Assembly: GCA_964428175.1 (NCBI GenBank)
Contig: CAYRXM010000029.1
Location: 1-39,123, forward strand
DNA from: CAYRXM01 sp964428175
GTDB taxonomy: Bacteria > Chloroflexota > Anaerolineae > JAFGEY01
Direction: 5' to 3'
DNA: 39,123 bases
Part shown: one piece after another, positions 1 to 7,323 of the stretch
Layout of the letters: each line of letters opens with the position of its first letter
Position numbering within the stretch: the first letter of the stretch is position 1
Translations under genes and position numbers: made by a program
The notes under the pieces: generated by a model
The model's input: the letters and a program-made list of their open reading frames with translations, nothing else
What the model was told of the DNA's origin: nothing
Databases searched by the model: none

Positions 1-80
1 TTGGCCCTTAACCGTGGAGTCGGCCGATGTCCCCAACTCGTGACGGTTTCGCGCGGGGGCTTTTCCTGACTTGCAGAGTA
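1..80. other. Leading non-coding segment
   Basis: No convincing gene lies here. Short complementary stretches (ACCGT near 11 and ACGGT near 43) could form a weak hairpin and a G-run followed by TTTT sits at about 56-64, so this may be the tail of a terminator for a gene to the left, but the pairing is poor. Confidence 0.25.
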
Positions 81-89
81 TGGTATAAT
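81..89 (+). promoter_or_regulatory. Extended -10 promoter for the first operon
   Basis: TGGTATAAT at 81-89 matches the extended -10 consensus TGnTATAAT exactly. There is no good -35 at the usual distance (60-67 is T-rich), which fits an extended -10 promoter. Transcription would begin near 96 and read the small ORF at 120 and the TPR gene at 355. Confidence 0.5.
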
Positions 90-119
90 GCGATCAACTT
101 GACCTGAATCGAGATTGAG

Positions 120-353
120 ATGAAACTGCTATCCAAGCTGGCTGCGCTGGCGCGTACATTTGTCCCGCAGCGCAAATCAAACCCTGGCGCACCCGCGCTG
201 CCCCGGTCGCCAGAACTGCCGCAATCTGCCATACCGGCATCCCAGGCCATCCAAGGGGGGGACGCACAGGCGCCCATCGAGACCCTGGAACAGGTTCGCG
301 TCGCCGATCTGCTGCGCGATCAACTTGACGCGAACAAAGAAAGAGGAGAATGA
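120..353 (+). CDS. Small hypothetical protein (77 aa)
   Basis: This ORF starts with ATG about 25 bases after the predicted transcription start and ends with TGA at 351-353, one base before the ATG of the zinc-ribbon/TPR gene. The product has a basic N-terminus (KLLSKLAALARTF), a Pro/Ala-rich middle and an acidic C-terminal helix-like stretch. I recognise no family and see no signal peptide or membrane segment. The ribosome site is weak (GATTGAGA directly before the ATG). The position between a promoter and the next gene, and the tight junction, favour a real gene, but a non-functional leader ORF is possible. Confidence 0.4.
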   Translation: MKLLSKLAALARTFVPQRKSNPGAPALPRSPELPQSAIPASQAIQGGDAQAPIETLEQVRVADLLRDQLDANKERGE

Positions 354-354
354 T

Positions 355-1116
355 ATGAGCAGCCTGATGTATAACGAACTGGTTACGTGTTCAAACTGCG
401 GAGAGGATGTGCCCGGCTATGAGGACTGTATCTTGTGCGGGTATTCGCTGCAAGACCCGGACGTCCCGCCGCGCGAAGTGACCACCGACGACATCCAGCA
501 GATGATGATCGAGGCCAAGATCAACGAACTCAAGGCCAAGCGCGAGATGCTCTATGATGACCGGTGGGATCACGCTCCCTGGCTGGAGCGCCTGGAAAAA
601 CTGGCCGAAATCGCGCCCGACCACGGCAAGGTTTACTATCACCTGGGCCGGGCGCACCTCGAACTGGGCGACTGCCGGCGGGCCATTATGTATCTCACCG
701 CCGCCTTGATGCTCGACCCTACCCTCGTCGATGCGATCCGCCTGCGCGGCGACTGCCAGAATGCGCTCGTGCCCGTGCTCGGCGGTGACGCCCAGGTCTA
801 TTACGACCGCGCGCTGGCCGATTATGCGGCGGCCATCGAGATCGAGCCGGATGCCTACACCCTCAACACCCGTGCCGCGATCATCAGCTCGCTGGGCGAG
901 TGGGACACAGCCATCGAAGAATATACCCGCGCCATCGAACTCGATCCTGATTACGCCGAATCTTTTTTCAACCGGGGCTATACCTACAAGGTGATCGGCG
1001 AAACCGACAAGGCCGTTGCCGACTTTGAGCGCTTTTTGTCCTTCAAGGAAAGCTGGAACCAGGAAATGGTCGGCATGGCCCAGGCGCACATCAAGGAACT
1101 GACCGAGCCGGAATAA
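355..1116 (+). CDS. Zinc-ribbon and TPR repeat protein
   Basis: The 253-residue product begins with a four-cysteine zinc ribbon (Cys12, Cys15, Cys25, Cys28) followed by a charged helical linker and several tetratricopeptide repeats. The clearest repeats are the GKVYYHLGRAHLELGD region (about 85-120), one near 150-185 and the run from ALNTRAAIISSLGEW-like sequence to the C-terminus, with canonical G-Y/A-A-x-x-x-F spacing. TPR proteins act as protein-protein scaffolds; the partner is unknown. The start at ATG 355 has AAGAGGAG six bases upstream; an open frame extends further upstream but overlaps the preceding ORF out of frame and has no ribosome site. It is closed by a large hairpin at 1142-1196. 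The same kind of N-terminal zinc ribbon is seen on the Ser/Thr kinase at 22455. Confidence 0.8.
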   Translation: MSSLMYNELVTCSNCGEDVPGYEDCILCGYSLQDPDVPPREVTTDDIQQMMIEAKINELKAKREMLYDDRWDHAPWLERLEKLAEIAPDHGKVYYHLGRAHLELGDCRRAIMYLTAALMLDPTLVDAIRLRGDCQNALVPVLGGDAQVYYDRALADYAAAIEIEPDAYTLNTRAAIISSLGEWDTAIEEYTRAIELDPDYAESFFNRGYTYKVIGETDKAVADFERFLSFKESWNQEMVGMAQAHIKELTEPE

Positions 1117-1141
1117 AGACTGAACCCGGCATTTTTTCAGA

Positions 1142-1206
1142 TCACCTTCCCGCAAGTGTCTGCAACTCTTTGCGTTGCCATCTTGCGGGAAGGTGAAATT
1201 GTTTTT
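1142..1206 (+). terminator. Large stem-loop terminator after the TPR gene
   Basis: Perfect 15-bp inverted repeat TCACCTTCCCGCAAG (1142-1156) and CTTGCGGGAAGGTGA (1182-1196). An inner GCAAC/GTTGC pair (1162-1166, 1174-1178) extends the stem. It is followed by AATTGTTTTT to 1206, consistent with intrinsic termination on the plus strand. The T-run also overlaps the presumed -35 of maf. Confidence 0.6.
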
Positions 1207-1227
1207 CCCCCTCTTTGCTGGTATACT
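1199..1227 (+). promoter_or_regulatory. Promoter for the maf-PBP-NUDIX operon
   Basis: TTGTTT (1199-1204), a 17-base spacer and TATACT (1222-1227). The predicted start of transcription falls near 1234, leaving a very short leader before the maf ATG at 1243. The -35 lies in the T-run of the preceding terminator. Confidence 0.5.
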
Positions 1228-1242
1228 TGCGCAGAGGCATCC

Positions 1243-1914
1243 ATGAACCCAACCCTGATTTTGGCTTCCAGCTCGCCGCGCCGGCGCGATTTCGTCCAAC
1301 TGCTGCGCATCCCCTTTCAAATCCACATCGCCGACATTGACGAGACGCGGCGCAACGGCGAATCGCCGACCGATCTGGTCGCCCGCCTGAGCTGCGAAAA
1401 AGCCCGGGCCGTCACCCAACGCTTTCCGGGGACTATTGTCATTGGCGCGGACACCATCGTCGTTCTCGAGGGCGACGTTCTGGGCAAGCCGGTCGATGCC
1501 GCCGATGCCGCCGACATGCTGCGCCGCCTGCGCGACTGCGTTCACCACGTTTACAGCAGCATCACCGTCGTAGACGGTGACGGGCCGGCACACTTGACCG
1601 CCGTGTCCGACAGCCTGGTCTGGATGCGCCCCTATACGGACGCCGAAATTGCCGCCTATGTCGCTTCCGGCGATCCACTGGACAAGGCCGGCGCCTATGG
1701 TATCCAGCATGCCGGGTTCCACCCGGTGGCCCGGCTGCGCGGCTGCTTTGCCGGGGTGATGGGTCTGCCGCTGTGCCATCTGAGCGGTCTTTTGGAGCAA
1801 ATGGGCTTGAGCATTGAAATCAATGTTCCTGCCGCCTGCCAATCGCTGACCGGCGTGCCCTGCTGCGGCGGGCAAGATGTGGAGATGTGGTTTGAAGAAC
1901 AAAATTTCACGTAG
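1243..1914 (+). CDS. maf: Maf family nucleotide pyrophosphatase
   Basis: The 223-residue product opens with LILASSSPRRRDFVQLL, the Maf signature, and keeps the internal GADTIVVLEGDVLGKP and DKAGAYGIQ motifs that line the active site. Maf proteins hydrolyse non-canonical or pyrimidine nucleoside triphosphates to the monophosphate and pyrophosphate; members of the family act as house-cleaning enzymes and have been linked to septum formation. The ATG at 1243 is preferred because Maf begins directly with this motif; upstream codons in frame are not conserved. The C-terminal 30 residues after the core (LEINVPAACQSLTG...) are longer than usual. The 3' end overlaps the start of the penicillin-binding protein gene, suggesting coupled translation. 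Substrate preference cannot be read from the sequence. Confidence 0.92.
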   Translation: MNPTLILASSSPRRRDFVQLLRIPFQIHIADIDETRRNGESPTDLVARLSCEKARAVTQRFPGTIVIGADTIVVLEGDVLGKPVDAADAADMLRRLRDCVHHVYSSITVVDGDGPAHLTAVSDSLVWMRPYTDAEIAAYVASGDPLDKAGAYGIQHAGFHPVARLRGCFAGVMGLPLCHLSGLLEQMGLSIEINVPAACQSLTGVPCCGGQDVEMWFEEQNFT

Positions 1915-4063
1915 AACCGCCATCAAACGGCTGACCCAGGCCGGTCTGGGTTTGGGACTGGCCGCCTGCCGCCCCACGGTTGGGCCGACTGAGACGCCCG
2001 CGCCGACGCCCACGCCCACGCCGCTGCCAATCGATGCGCCTGCACACGAAACGGCTGTCGCCTACTTGAGCGCCTGGGCCGCGGGAGACTTGCAAGCGAT
2101 GTACGACCTCTGCTCGGCCGAGGCGCGCCAGGCCGTCTCCATCGAAGAATTCCAGCGCATCTATACCGAGATCGCCAACGAGGCGACGCTCATCGCCGTG
2201 CTGCCGCAGCTCACCGCCGTGCTGCAAGAGGGCCAGCAAGCCCGCGCCGCCTTCAAGGCCGAATTCCAGACCAGCTTTGTCGGCAATTTCGAGGCCGAGA
2301 ACGAACTGCCTCTGGTCTGGGACGGCAACCGTTGGGCCGTGGCCTGGTCCAAGCAGTGCATTTTCCGCGAACTGGCTCCGCGCAGCCTGGTTCACATGGT
2401 TTCCAGGCCGGCGGTGCGCGCCAACATCTATGATGTCCGCGGTAGAGGGTTGGCGGTCAAAAAAGACCTGGTCACGGTAGGTGTCGTTCCGCGCGACATC
2501 AAGGACGAGGCCGCTGTGCTCTCGCGGCTCAACCTCGTGCTCAAGATGCCCCAGAGCGACATCAAGGCCAAATATGAAAACCAACCGCCGACCTGGTATA
2601 TCCCGCTTGCCGACATTACACTCGAAATGAGCCAGGAACAGTACCAGCTCTTGCTCGAACCGGGCATTTCACTGCGCGAAAAATCGGTGCGCGCCTACCG
2701 CGACCCGGTCGCCGCACCGCACATCATCGGGTTTTTGGGCGGTATCCCTGCCGAGACGCTGGATTATTGGAAGGCGCACGGCTATACCGGCGACGAGTTG
2801 ATCGGGCGTGTGGGCATCGAAGCGTGGGGCGAGTCTTATCTGGCCGGCAAGCGCGGCGGCACGCTGACCATCATCACCCAGGAAGGCCAGGTGGCGGCGA
2901 CGCTGGCCAAGCGCGACGCCGTGCCCGCGCGCAGCATCTATTTGACCCTCGATTACGACTATCAGCGCAAGGTCGAAGACCTGCTCGGCGAGCGCAAAGG
3001 CTCGGTGGTGGTGATCAACGTCAACGACGGGCGGGTGCTGGCCCTGGCGACGTGGCCGCGCTTTGATCCGAACCACTTTGCCGAGGGCATCGACGCCCAG
3101 GTGTGGGGCGAACTGAGCAGCAATCCCGACCGGCCGCTGCTCAACCGCCCCCTTCAAGGCCAATATCCCACCGGCTCGGCGTTCAAGGTGATCAGCATGG
3201 GCACGATCATGGAACGCGGCGGCGTGCCCGCAACCAAGGTGTTCAACTGCCCTGGCTCGTGGGACAAGCTCGGTTGGCCGATGACCTGCTGGCTCAGGAG
3301 CGGCCACGGCAACATCACCCTGCAAGATGCGATCACCGGCTCGTGCAACGTGACGTTTTACCAGGTAGGCTATGATCTGAGCTACATCGATATGGACGCG
3401 CTGCCCAGTTATGCCAAATCGTTTGGGCTGGGCGCGGTCACCGGCATCGGCAAGCTGTGGGACGAGGAATCAACCTACGATCCGCTGGGCGAGGCCGGCG
3501 GGTTGGTGCCGGATGACGCCTGGAAACGTTGGACGTATAACGAGGGTTGGTCGGTGGGCGACACGGTCAACCTGGCCATCGGGCAGGGCTTTTTCCGGGC
3601 GACACCCTTGCAAATGTGCCGCATGGTTGCCGCCATCGCCAACGGCGGTGCGCTGTATCGCCCGCAGATTGTCGATAAAGTAGCCGGTGTTGGTGATCAG
3701 CCAGAAGTCACCTTCAAGCCGGAGCGGGTGGCCCGCTTGCCGGTCACATCGGATACGCTCAAGGCGATCCAGGCCGGCATGTTGGGCACGACGACCAAGC
3801 CAATGGGCACGGCGACGCACCGTTTCGTCGATTTCCCTTATGCTGTAGCCGGCAAGACCGGTTCGGCGCAAAACGAGGGCCAACTGCCGCACTCGTGGTT
3901 CATCGGCTACCTGCCCGCCGACAAGCCCGAAATCGCCATCGTGACCATGCTCGAAAGCATCGGTGAAGGCTCGACCCATGCTGCGCCGCTGTTCCGCAAG
4001 GTAGCGGCGGCCTATTACGGCGTCGAGGACGAAGCGCCCCAAGTGGAAGGACAGGGAGACTGA
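1892..4063 (+). CDS. Class B penicillin-binding protein (lipoprotein)
   Basis: A 723-residue D,D-transpeptidase for peptidoglycan cross-linking on the outer face of the membrane. From the TTG at 1892 (GGAG at 1881-1884) the N-terminus has a twin-arginine-like SRRTAIKR, a hydrophobic stretch and a lipobox LAAC, then a Thr-Pro linker. An NTF2-like domain resembling the N-terminus of MecA-type PBPs follows (about 35-145), then the PBP dimerisation region, then the transpeptidase with Ser429-Ala-Phe-Lys432, Ser484-Cys-Asn486 and Lys655-Thr-Gly657. ATG at 1877 in the same frame would place residues before the signal but lacks a ribosome site. It overlaps maf by 23 bases and the NUDIX gene by one. 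The NTF2 domain alone does not imply beta-lactam resistance. Confidence 0.9.
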   Translation: MKNKISRRTAIKRLTQAGLGLGLAACRPTVGPTETPAPTPTPTPLPIDAPAHETAVAYLSAWAAGDLQAMYDLCSAEARQAVSIEEFQRIYTEIANEATLIAVLPQLTAVLQEGQQARAAFKAEFQTSFVGNFEAENELPLVWDGNRWAVAWSKQCIFRELAPRSLVHMVSRPAVRANIYDVRGRGLAVKKDLVTVGVVPRDIKDEAAVLSRLNLVLKMPQSDIKAKYENQPPTWYIPLADITLEMSQEQYQLLLEPGISLREKSVRAYRDPVAAPHIIGFLGGIPAETLDYWKAHGYTGDELIGRVGIEAWGESYLAGKRGGTLTIITQEGQVAATLAKRDAVPARSIYLTLDYDYQRKVEDLLGERKGSVVVINVNDGRVLALATWPRFDPNHFAEGIDAQVWGELSSNPDRPLLNRPLQGQYPTGSAFKVISMGTIMERGGVPATKVFNCPGSWDKLGWPMTCWLRSGHGNITLQDAITGSCNVTFYQVGYDLSYIDMDALPSYAKSFGLGAVTGIGKLWDEESTYDPLGEAGGLVPDDAWKRWTYNEGWSVGDTVNLAIGQGFFRATPLQMCRMVAAIANGGALYRPQIVDKVAGVGDQPEVTFKPERVARLPVTSDTLKAIQAGMLGTTTKPMGTATHRFVDFPYAVAGKTGSAQNEGQLPHSWFIGYLPADKPEIAIVTMLESIGEGSTHAAPLFRKVAAAYYGVEDEAPQVEGQGD

Positions 4064-4575
4064 TGTCCAGGTTGGAGCAAGGCGTAGCGGAAAGCCAGGA
4101 CCGTTATGCGGTCATCCCGCGCGTGCTGGTTTTTGTGTTCAATGGCGACGACGTGCTGCTGCTCAAGGGTGCGCCGGACAAGCGCATCTGGGCCAATCGC
4201 TACAATGGCCTCGGCGGGCATGTGGAGGCGCACGAGGATGTGTACGCCGCCGCCAGGCGCGAGGTCTGCGAAGAAAGCGGCCTCGACGTGACCGGCCTGC
4301 GCCTGCGCGGCGTGGTTAATGTTGACATTGGCCGGCCGACGGGGATTATGCTTTTTGTGTTCACCGCGCAAAGCGCGAGCCGCGAGACGCGGGCTTCGAC
4401 GGAGGGCACGCTGGAATGGGTGCCGCCGCGCCAACTGCCCCGGCAGGGGCTGGTCAAAGACATCCCACTGTTGTTAGAACGCATCACCGCACCGGATGAT
4501 CAGGCGATCTTTTTTGCCCGCTATTGGTACGACGAGCAAGAACAGTTGCAGATTTCATTCTCCGACGCGGGCTGA
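4063..4575 (+). CDS. NUDIX hydrolase
   Basis: The 170-residue product holds a complete Nudix box at about residues 52-74 (G-x5-E-x7-R-E-V-C-E-E-S-G-L), the metal-binding helix that hydrolyses nucleoside diphosphates linked to another group. The N-terminal strand (PRVLVFVFNGDDVLLLKG) and the GLGGHVE lead-in are typical of MutT/ADP-ribose-type members; the exact substrate is not visible. Its ATG overlaps the TGA of the PBP gene (TGATG at 4061-4065), so translation is likely coupled. With Maf in the same operon this places two nucleotide-cleaning enzymes beside a cell-wall enzyme. The gene ends 18 bases from the convergent GH18 gene, with no obvious terminator between them. Confidence 0.9.
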   Translation: MSRLEQGVAESQDRYAVIPRVLVFVFNGDDVLLLKGAPDKRIWANRYNGLGGHVEAHEDVYAAARREVCEESGLDVTGLRLRGVVNVDIGRPTGIMLFVFTAQSASRETRASTEGTLEWVPPRQLPRQGLVKDIPLLLERITAPDDQAIFFARYWYDEQEQLQISFSDAG

Positions 4576-4593
4576 TGCCCGCCCCCCAGGTCT

Positions 4594-5562
4594 TTACTGC
4601 CCCGCATGAATCGCCCGCAGCAGCGATGTTTCATCCCTGGTGTCCTGCCCCAGTTCCCAGATCATCACGCCGCCCAACTGCTGCTCTCGCGCATAGCGCG
4701 TTTTTTGCTGGATGGTCGCCGGGCCATTGAAATAGACGCCGCCGGCCAGGTCTTCCTCCGGCGCGGGCTGGTAGCGGCTCACGATCTCGGCATAGGTCAG
4801 CGCCCTGGAAAAATTGTCGACGTCGCGCCCGTAAAAGGGCACGCCCAGCAGGAGTTTTTCGGGCGGCGCGCTGCGCGACAGAAAGGCCTCAATGTCGGCC
4901 GCGGCCTGTTCAAAAGTCGCGTGCTGTCCGTTGTGGTCGTAGGACATCACGTGGATGCGATCCACCGCCTGGTAAAGTTCTGGCCCCAGGTCTTGCCACG
5001 CCGCCAGCGCGACACTGACCCGCAGCCCGTGCGGCGCAAACGCCCGGTGGATCGCCGCCAGCAACTCTACATAAGCCCGGTTCTCGCGCTCGTCCTGGGG
5101 AAACTCCCAGTCCAGGTCGACGCCGTCCAACTGCTGCGCCAGGCAGTAGGTGGTGAGGTTTTGCGCAAACAATTCGCGCAGCGCCGGATCGGTGGCGACG
5201 GCGGCAAAGTGCTGTGAGCGATCCCACCCGCCGATGGCGACAAACACGCGCGTGCCATAGGTGGTGCGCATCTCGCGCAGGGCGGCGAGCGTTCGCTCGC
5301 TCAATCGCCCGGTATTCAGTTCGCCAGAAGCCTGCACCCCGGCCGAGAAATAGATCATGTCGGTGGCATAGCGCCCCCACTCCGGGTCGAGCGTGCGATA
5401 GTCGGGCAGATAGCCGGCGATGGTGAACGTGGGCGTCGACGCAGCGGGTGTGGGCGTCGACACGTCGGGCGTAGGCGTCGGCAGCGGCGAGGACGGCACG
5501 CACGCCGCCAGCAGCACCGCACACACCCCCAGCCCGATAAATAGTATAATCCGCTCTAGCAT
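4594..5562 (-). CDS. Glycoside hydrolase family 18 lipoprotein
   Basis: A 322-residue exported protein. It starts with a signal peptide ending in a lipobox (LAAC) and a Thr-Pro linker (PTPTPDVSTPTPAAS), so it should be lipid-anchored outside the cell. The catalytic domain carries the GH18 signature DGVDLDWEF with Asp146, Asp149, Asp151 and the proton donor Glu153, plus the earlier FVAIGGW strand and the late GGVMIWELGQD strand of the TIM barrel. GH18 enzymes cleave chitin or peptidoglycan-type glycans; spore-cortex hydrolase-like members (YaaH/YdhD type) look similar. The ATG at 5562 has GGGAG upstream. It follows rsmE by ten bases and so may be the last gene of the heat-shock transcript, or have its own promoter inside rsmE. 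Confidence 0.85.
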   Translation of the reverse strand: MLERIILFIGLGVCAVLLAACVPSSPLPTPTPDVSTPTPAASTPTFTIAGYLPDYRTLDPEWGRYATDMIYFSAGVQASGELNTGRLSERTLAALREMRTTYGTRVFVAIGGWDRSQHFAAVATDPALRELFAQNLTTYCLAQQLDGVDLDWEFPQDERENRAYVELLAAIHRAFAPHGLRVSVALAAWQDLGPELYQAVDRIHVMSYDHNGQHATFEQAAADIEAFLSRSAPPEKLLLGVPFYGRDVDNFSRALTYAEIVSRYQPAPEEDLAGGVYFNGPATIQQKTRYAREQQLGGVMIWELGQDTRDETSLLRAIHAGQ

Positions 5563-5572
5563 CAGACACTCC

Positions 5573-6313
5573 CTACAATTCGCCCAGCGCAAACAGGGTC
5601 AACGCGACGATGGCGATGCCCGCCGTTTCGGCGCGCAGCACGCGCGGCCCCAGCGAAACCGGGCACAGGCCGGCGGCCTGGGCCAAACCGGCCTCCTGGG
5701 GGGAAAAGCCGCCTTCCGGGCCGATGAACACGCCGACGCGCGCCGTTGGCGGCACATCGCGCAGCACATCGGCCAGCGACGGCGCGCCGGATCCCGGCCA
5801 GGGGAACAGAGAAAGGTCGTTTTGCGCCGCGCTTTGGGCCAGCGCCGTCTCCAGAGAGACCGGCGCGGCGAGCACAGGCAGTCGCGCGCGCCCACTCTGC
5901 TCGGCCGCCTCGCGAACGATGCGTGCCCAGCGTTCGCGCTTTTTTTCAATCTGCGCCGGATCGCGCACAATCGTCCGCTCGCTGATCAACGGCGCAAAGG
6001 CGTGCGCGCCGAGTTCGGTGCCCTTTTGCAGCACCCACTCAAACTTGTCGCCCTTGAGCACCGCCGCATACAGCGTCAGCGACGCCCGCGGCTCCGTCTC
6101 GGCCGGCCGCTGCCCGCACACGCGGCCCACTGCCCGGTCGCGCCGCACCTCGCTCAACTCGACCTCGTACTCCAGGCCCGAATTGTCGAGCACGGTCACG
6201 CGCGCGCCGGGCTGCATGCGCAGCACGTGCGCGATCTGGTGCGACAGGAGGGCGTCAAACTGCACCTGCCCATCGACGATGGCTTGCGGTGCGACGAAAA
6301 AGCGCTGGTTCAT
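5573..6313 (-). CDS. rsmE: 16S rRNA m3U1498 methyltransferase RsmE
   Basis: The 246-residue product is an SPOUT-class methyltransferase that methylates N3 of U1498 in 16S rRNA. Visible hallmarks are the N-terminal RFFV, the PUA-like RNA-binding start, LQKGTELGAHAFAPLISERT, the ERWARIVREAAEQSGR motif and the C-terminal knot motifs GVFIGPEGGFSPQE and SLGPRVLRAETA. The start at ATG 6313 matches the usual N-terminus and forms an ATGA overlap with a 27-codon ORF upstream; an in-frame GTG at 6367 and ATG at 6346 would add 18 or 11 residues that do not resemble the family. It follows prmA, as in Bacillus-type hrcA-dnaJ-prmA-rsmE clusters. Confidence 0.93.
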   Translation of the reverse strand: MNQRFFVAPQAIVDGQVQFDALLSHQIAHVLRMQPGARVTVLDNSGLEYEVELSEVRRDRAVGRVCGQRPAETEPRASLTLYAAVLKGDKFEWVLQKGTELGAHAFAPLISERTIVRDPAQIEKKRERWARIVREAAEQSGRARLPVLAAPVSLETALAQSAAQNDLSLFPWPGSGAPSLADVLRDVPPTARVGVFIGPEGGFSPQEAGLAQAAGLCPVSLGPRVLRAETAGIAIVALTLFALGEL

Positions 6314-6393
6314 TGGAGACGTTTGCCGCTTGAAAAAATACACCATTCTTGCTCGATGATTTGACACCCTTCATTCTGCAATAACATTTTCAT
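6310..6393 (-). CDS. Possible 27-codon leader ORF before rsmE
   Basis: ATG at 6393 is preceded by a strong ribosome site AAGGAG (6408-6403) at nine bases. The frame runs 27 codons (MKMLLQNEGCQIIEQEWCIF...) to a TGA at 6312-6310 that overlaps the rsmE ATG as ATGA. The Shine-Dalgarno begins within the prmA stop codon. The peptide matches nothing I know and its codons (TTA, TTG, TGT, ATT, TTT) are AT-rich for this genome, so it may serve only to hand ribosomes from prmA to rsmE, which has no good ribosome site of its own. Confidence 0.4.
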   Translation of the reverse strand: MKMLLQNEGCQIIEQEWCIFSSGKRLQ

Positions 6394-6407
6394 CGGCAAA
6401 CGCTCCT

Positions 6408-7322
6408 TCATCGTTTCGGTTCAAACCGAAACGATGCACTTTGACCAATCAGCGCCACCCAGTCTTTCTCGATCAGCCGTTCGACGATCTCGATGCCGTG
6501 CGCCTCGAACGCCCGGCGCACCTCGGCCTCTTGCTCATCGATAATGCCGGAAGCGACCAGCACGCCGTCCGGCGCGAGTAGGTCTGCCAGCCCCTGGTCG
6601 AGCAGCATCACGATGACCTTGGCCAAAATGTTGACCAGCAGCAGGTCGTATGTGCCCTCGCCGCGCTCAATCGACCCCGTTTCAAGGCGGATTTGCCCGC
6701 TCAACCCGTTCAGTTCGAGGTTTTTGCGCGCCGAGTTGACCGCGATTTCGTCCACGTCGACGGCCAGCACCTCGCCGGCTCCCTGCCTGAGCGCCGAAAT
6801 CGCCAGTACGCCGGAGCCGGCGCCCACGTCGAACACGCGCATGCCCGGTTCGATCACCCGTTCCAGCGCAGCCAGGCAGAGCTGTGTGGTGGGGTGGGTG
6901 CCTGTGCCGAAAGCCATGCCCGGGTCGAGCCGCAGCACCACCTCGCCGGGCTGCGCCTCATAGGCCTGCCAGGCTGGCACGATCACCGTGCGCTGCCCGA
7001 TGTGCAGCACGCTGTAATGCGCTTTCCAGGCTTCGGCCCAATCGGCTTCGGTCAGCAGCGCGAATTGGGGTTCGGGGATGGGGTAAATCTGGCCCAGGTG
7101 CCACAGCGCCTCTTCGATCTTGCGTTTGGTCGCCGTGTCGTCGGGCGAAAGGTAGGTCTTGACCCGCAGTTCGTCGATGTCGTCGTGCGCCCCCGGCCCG
7201 TCGATCAGCAGGTGTTCGATCACCGCACCGCCCTTGCCGTAGCGGTTAAAGACCTCACTGATCGCTTCGGCCGCTTCGCCATCGACCTGAACGCTGATTT
7301 CCAGCCAGTTTTCGGTATCCAT
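6408..7322 (-). CDS. prmA: Ribosomal protein L11 methyltransferase PrmA
   Basis: The 304-residue product carries the PrmA-specific GTGTHPTTQLCLAALE motif, the SAM-binding DVGAGSG (165-171) and the LLVNILAKV motif that replaces the NPPY of other class I methyltransferases. PrmA trimethylates ribosomal protein L11. The N-terminal substrate-recognition domain is present (MDTENWLEISVQVDGEAAEAIS...). The start at ATG 7322 lies one base after the dnaJ stop, so the genes are translationally linked. The last nine codons (ASFRFEPKR) are encoded by a perfect palindrome, see the separate entry. Confidence 0.95.
   Translation of the reverse strand: MDTENWLEISVQVDGEAAEAISEVFNRYGKGGAVIEHLLIDGPGAHDDIDELRVKTYLSPDDTATKRKIEEALWHLGQIYPIPEPQFALLTEADWAEAWKAHYSVLHIGQRTVIVPAWQAYEAQPGEVVLRLDPGMAFGTGTHPTTQLCLAALERVIEPGMRVFDVGAGSGVLAISALRQGAGEVLAVDVDEIAVNSARKNLELNGLSGQIRLETGSIERGEGTYDLLLVNILAKVIVMLLDQGLADLLAPDGVLVASGIIDEQEAEVRRAFEAHGIEIVERLIEKDWVALIGQSASFRFEPKR
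6409..6436. repeat. Perfect 28-bp palindrome at the prmA 3' end
   Basis: Arms CATCGTTTCGGTT (6409-6421) and AACCGAAACGATG (6424-6436) with a two-base centre. On the transcript it folds as a hairpin covering the last prmA codons and abutting the AAGGAG ribosome site of the leader ORF. There is no T-run after it on the minus strand, so a simple intrinsic terminator is unlikely; mRNA processing or translation coupling are alternatives. Confidence 0.7.
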
Positions 7323-7323
7323 C

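Noticed and set aside
391..2019. A 542-codon open frame on the minus strand opposite the TPR and maf genes
   Set aside because: It crosses a terminator hairpin and two well-supported genes, and the product resembles no protein.
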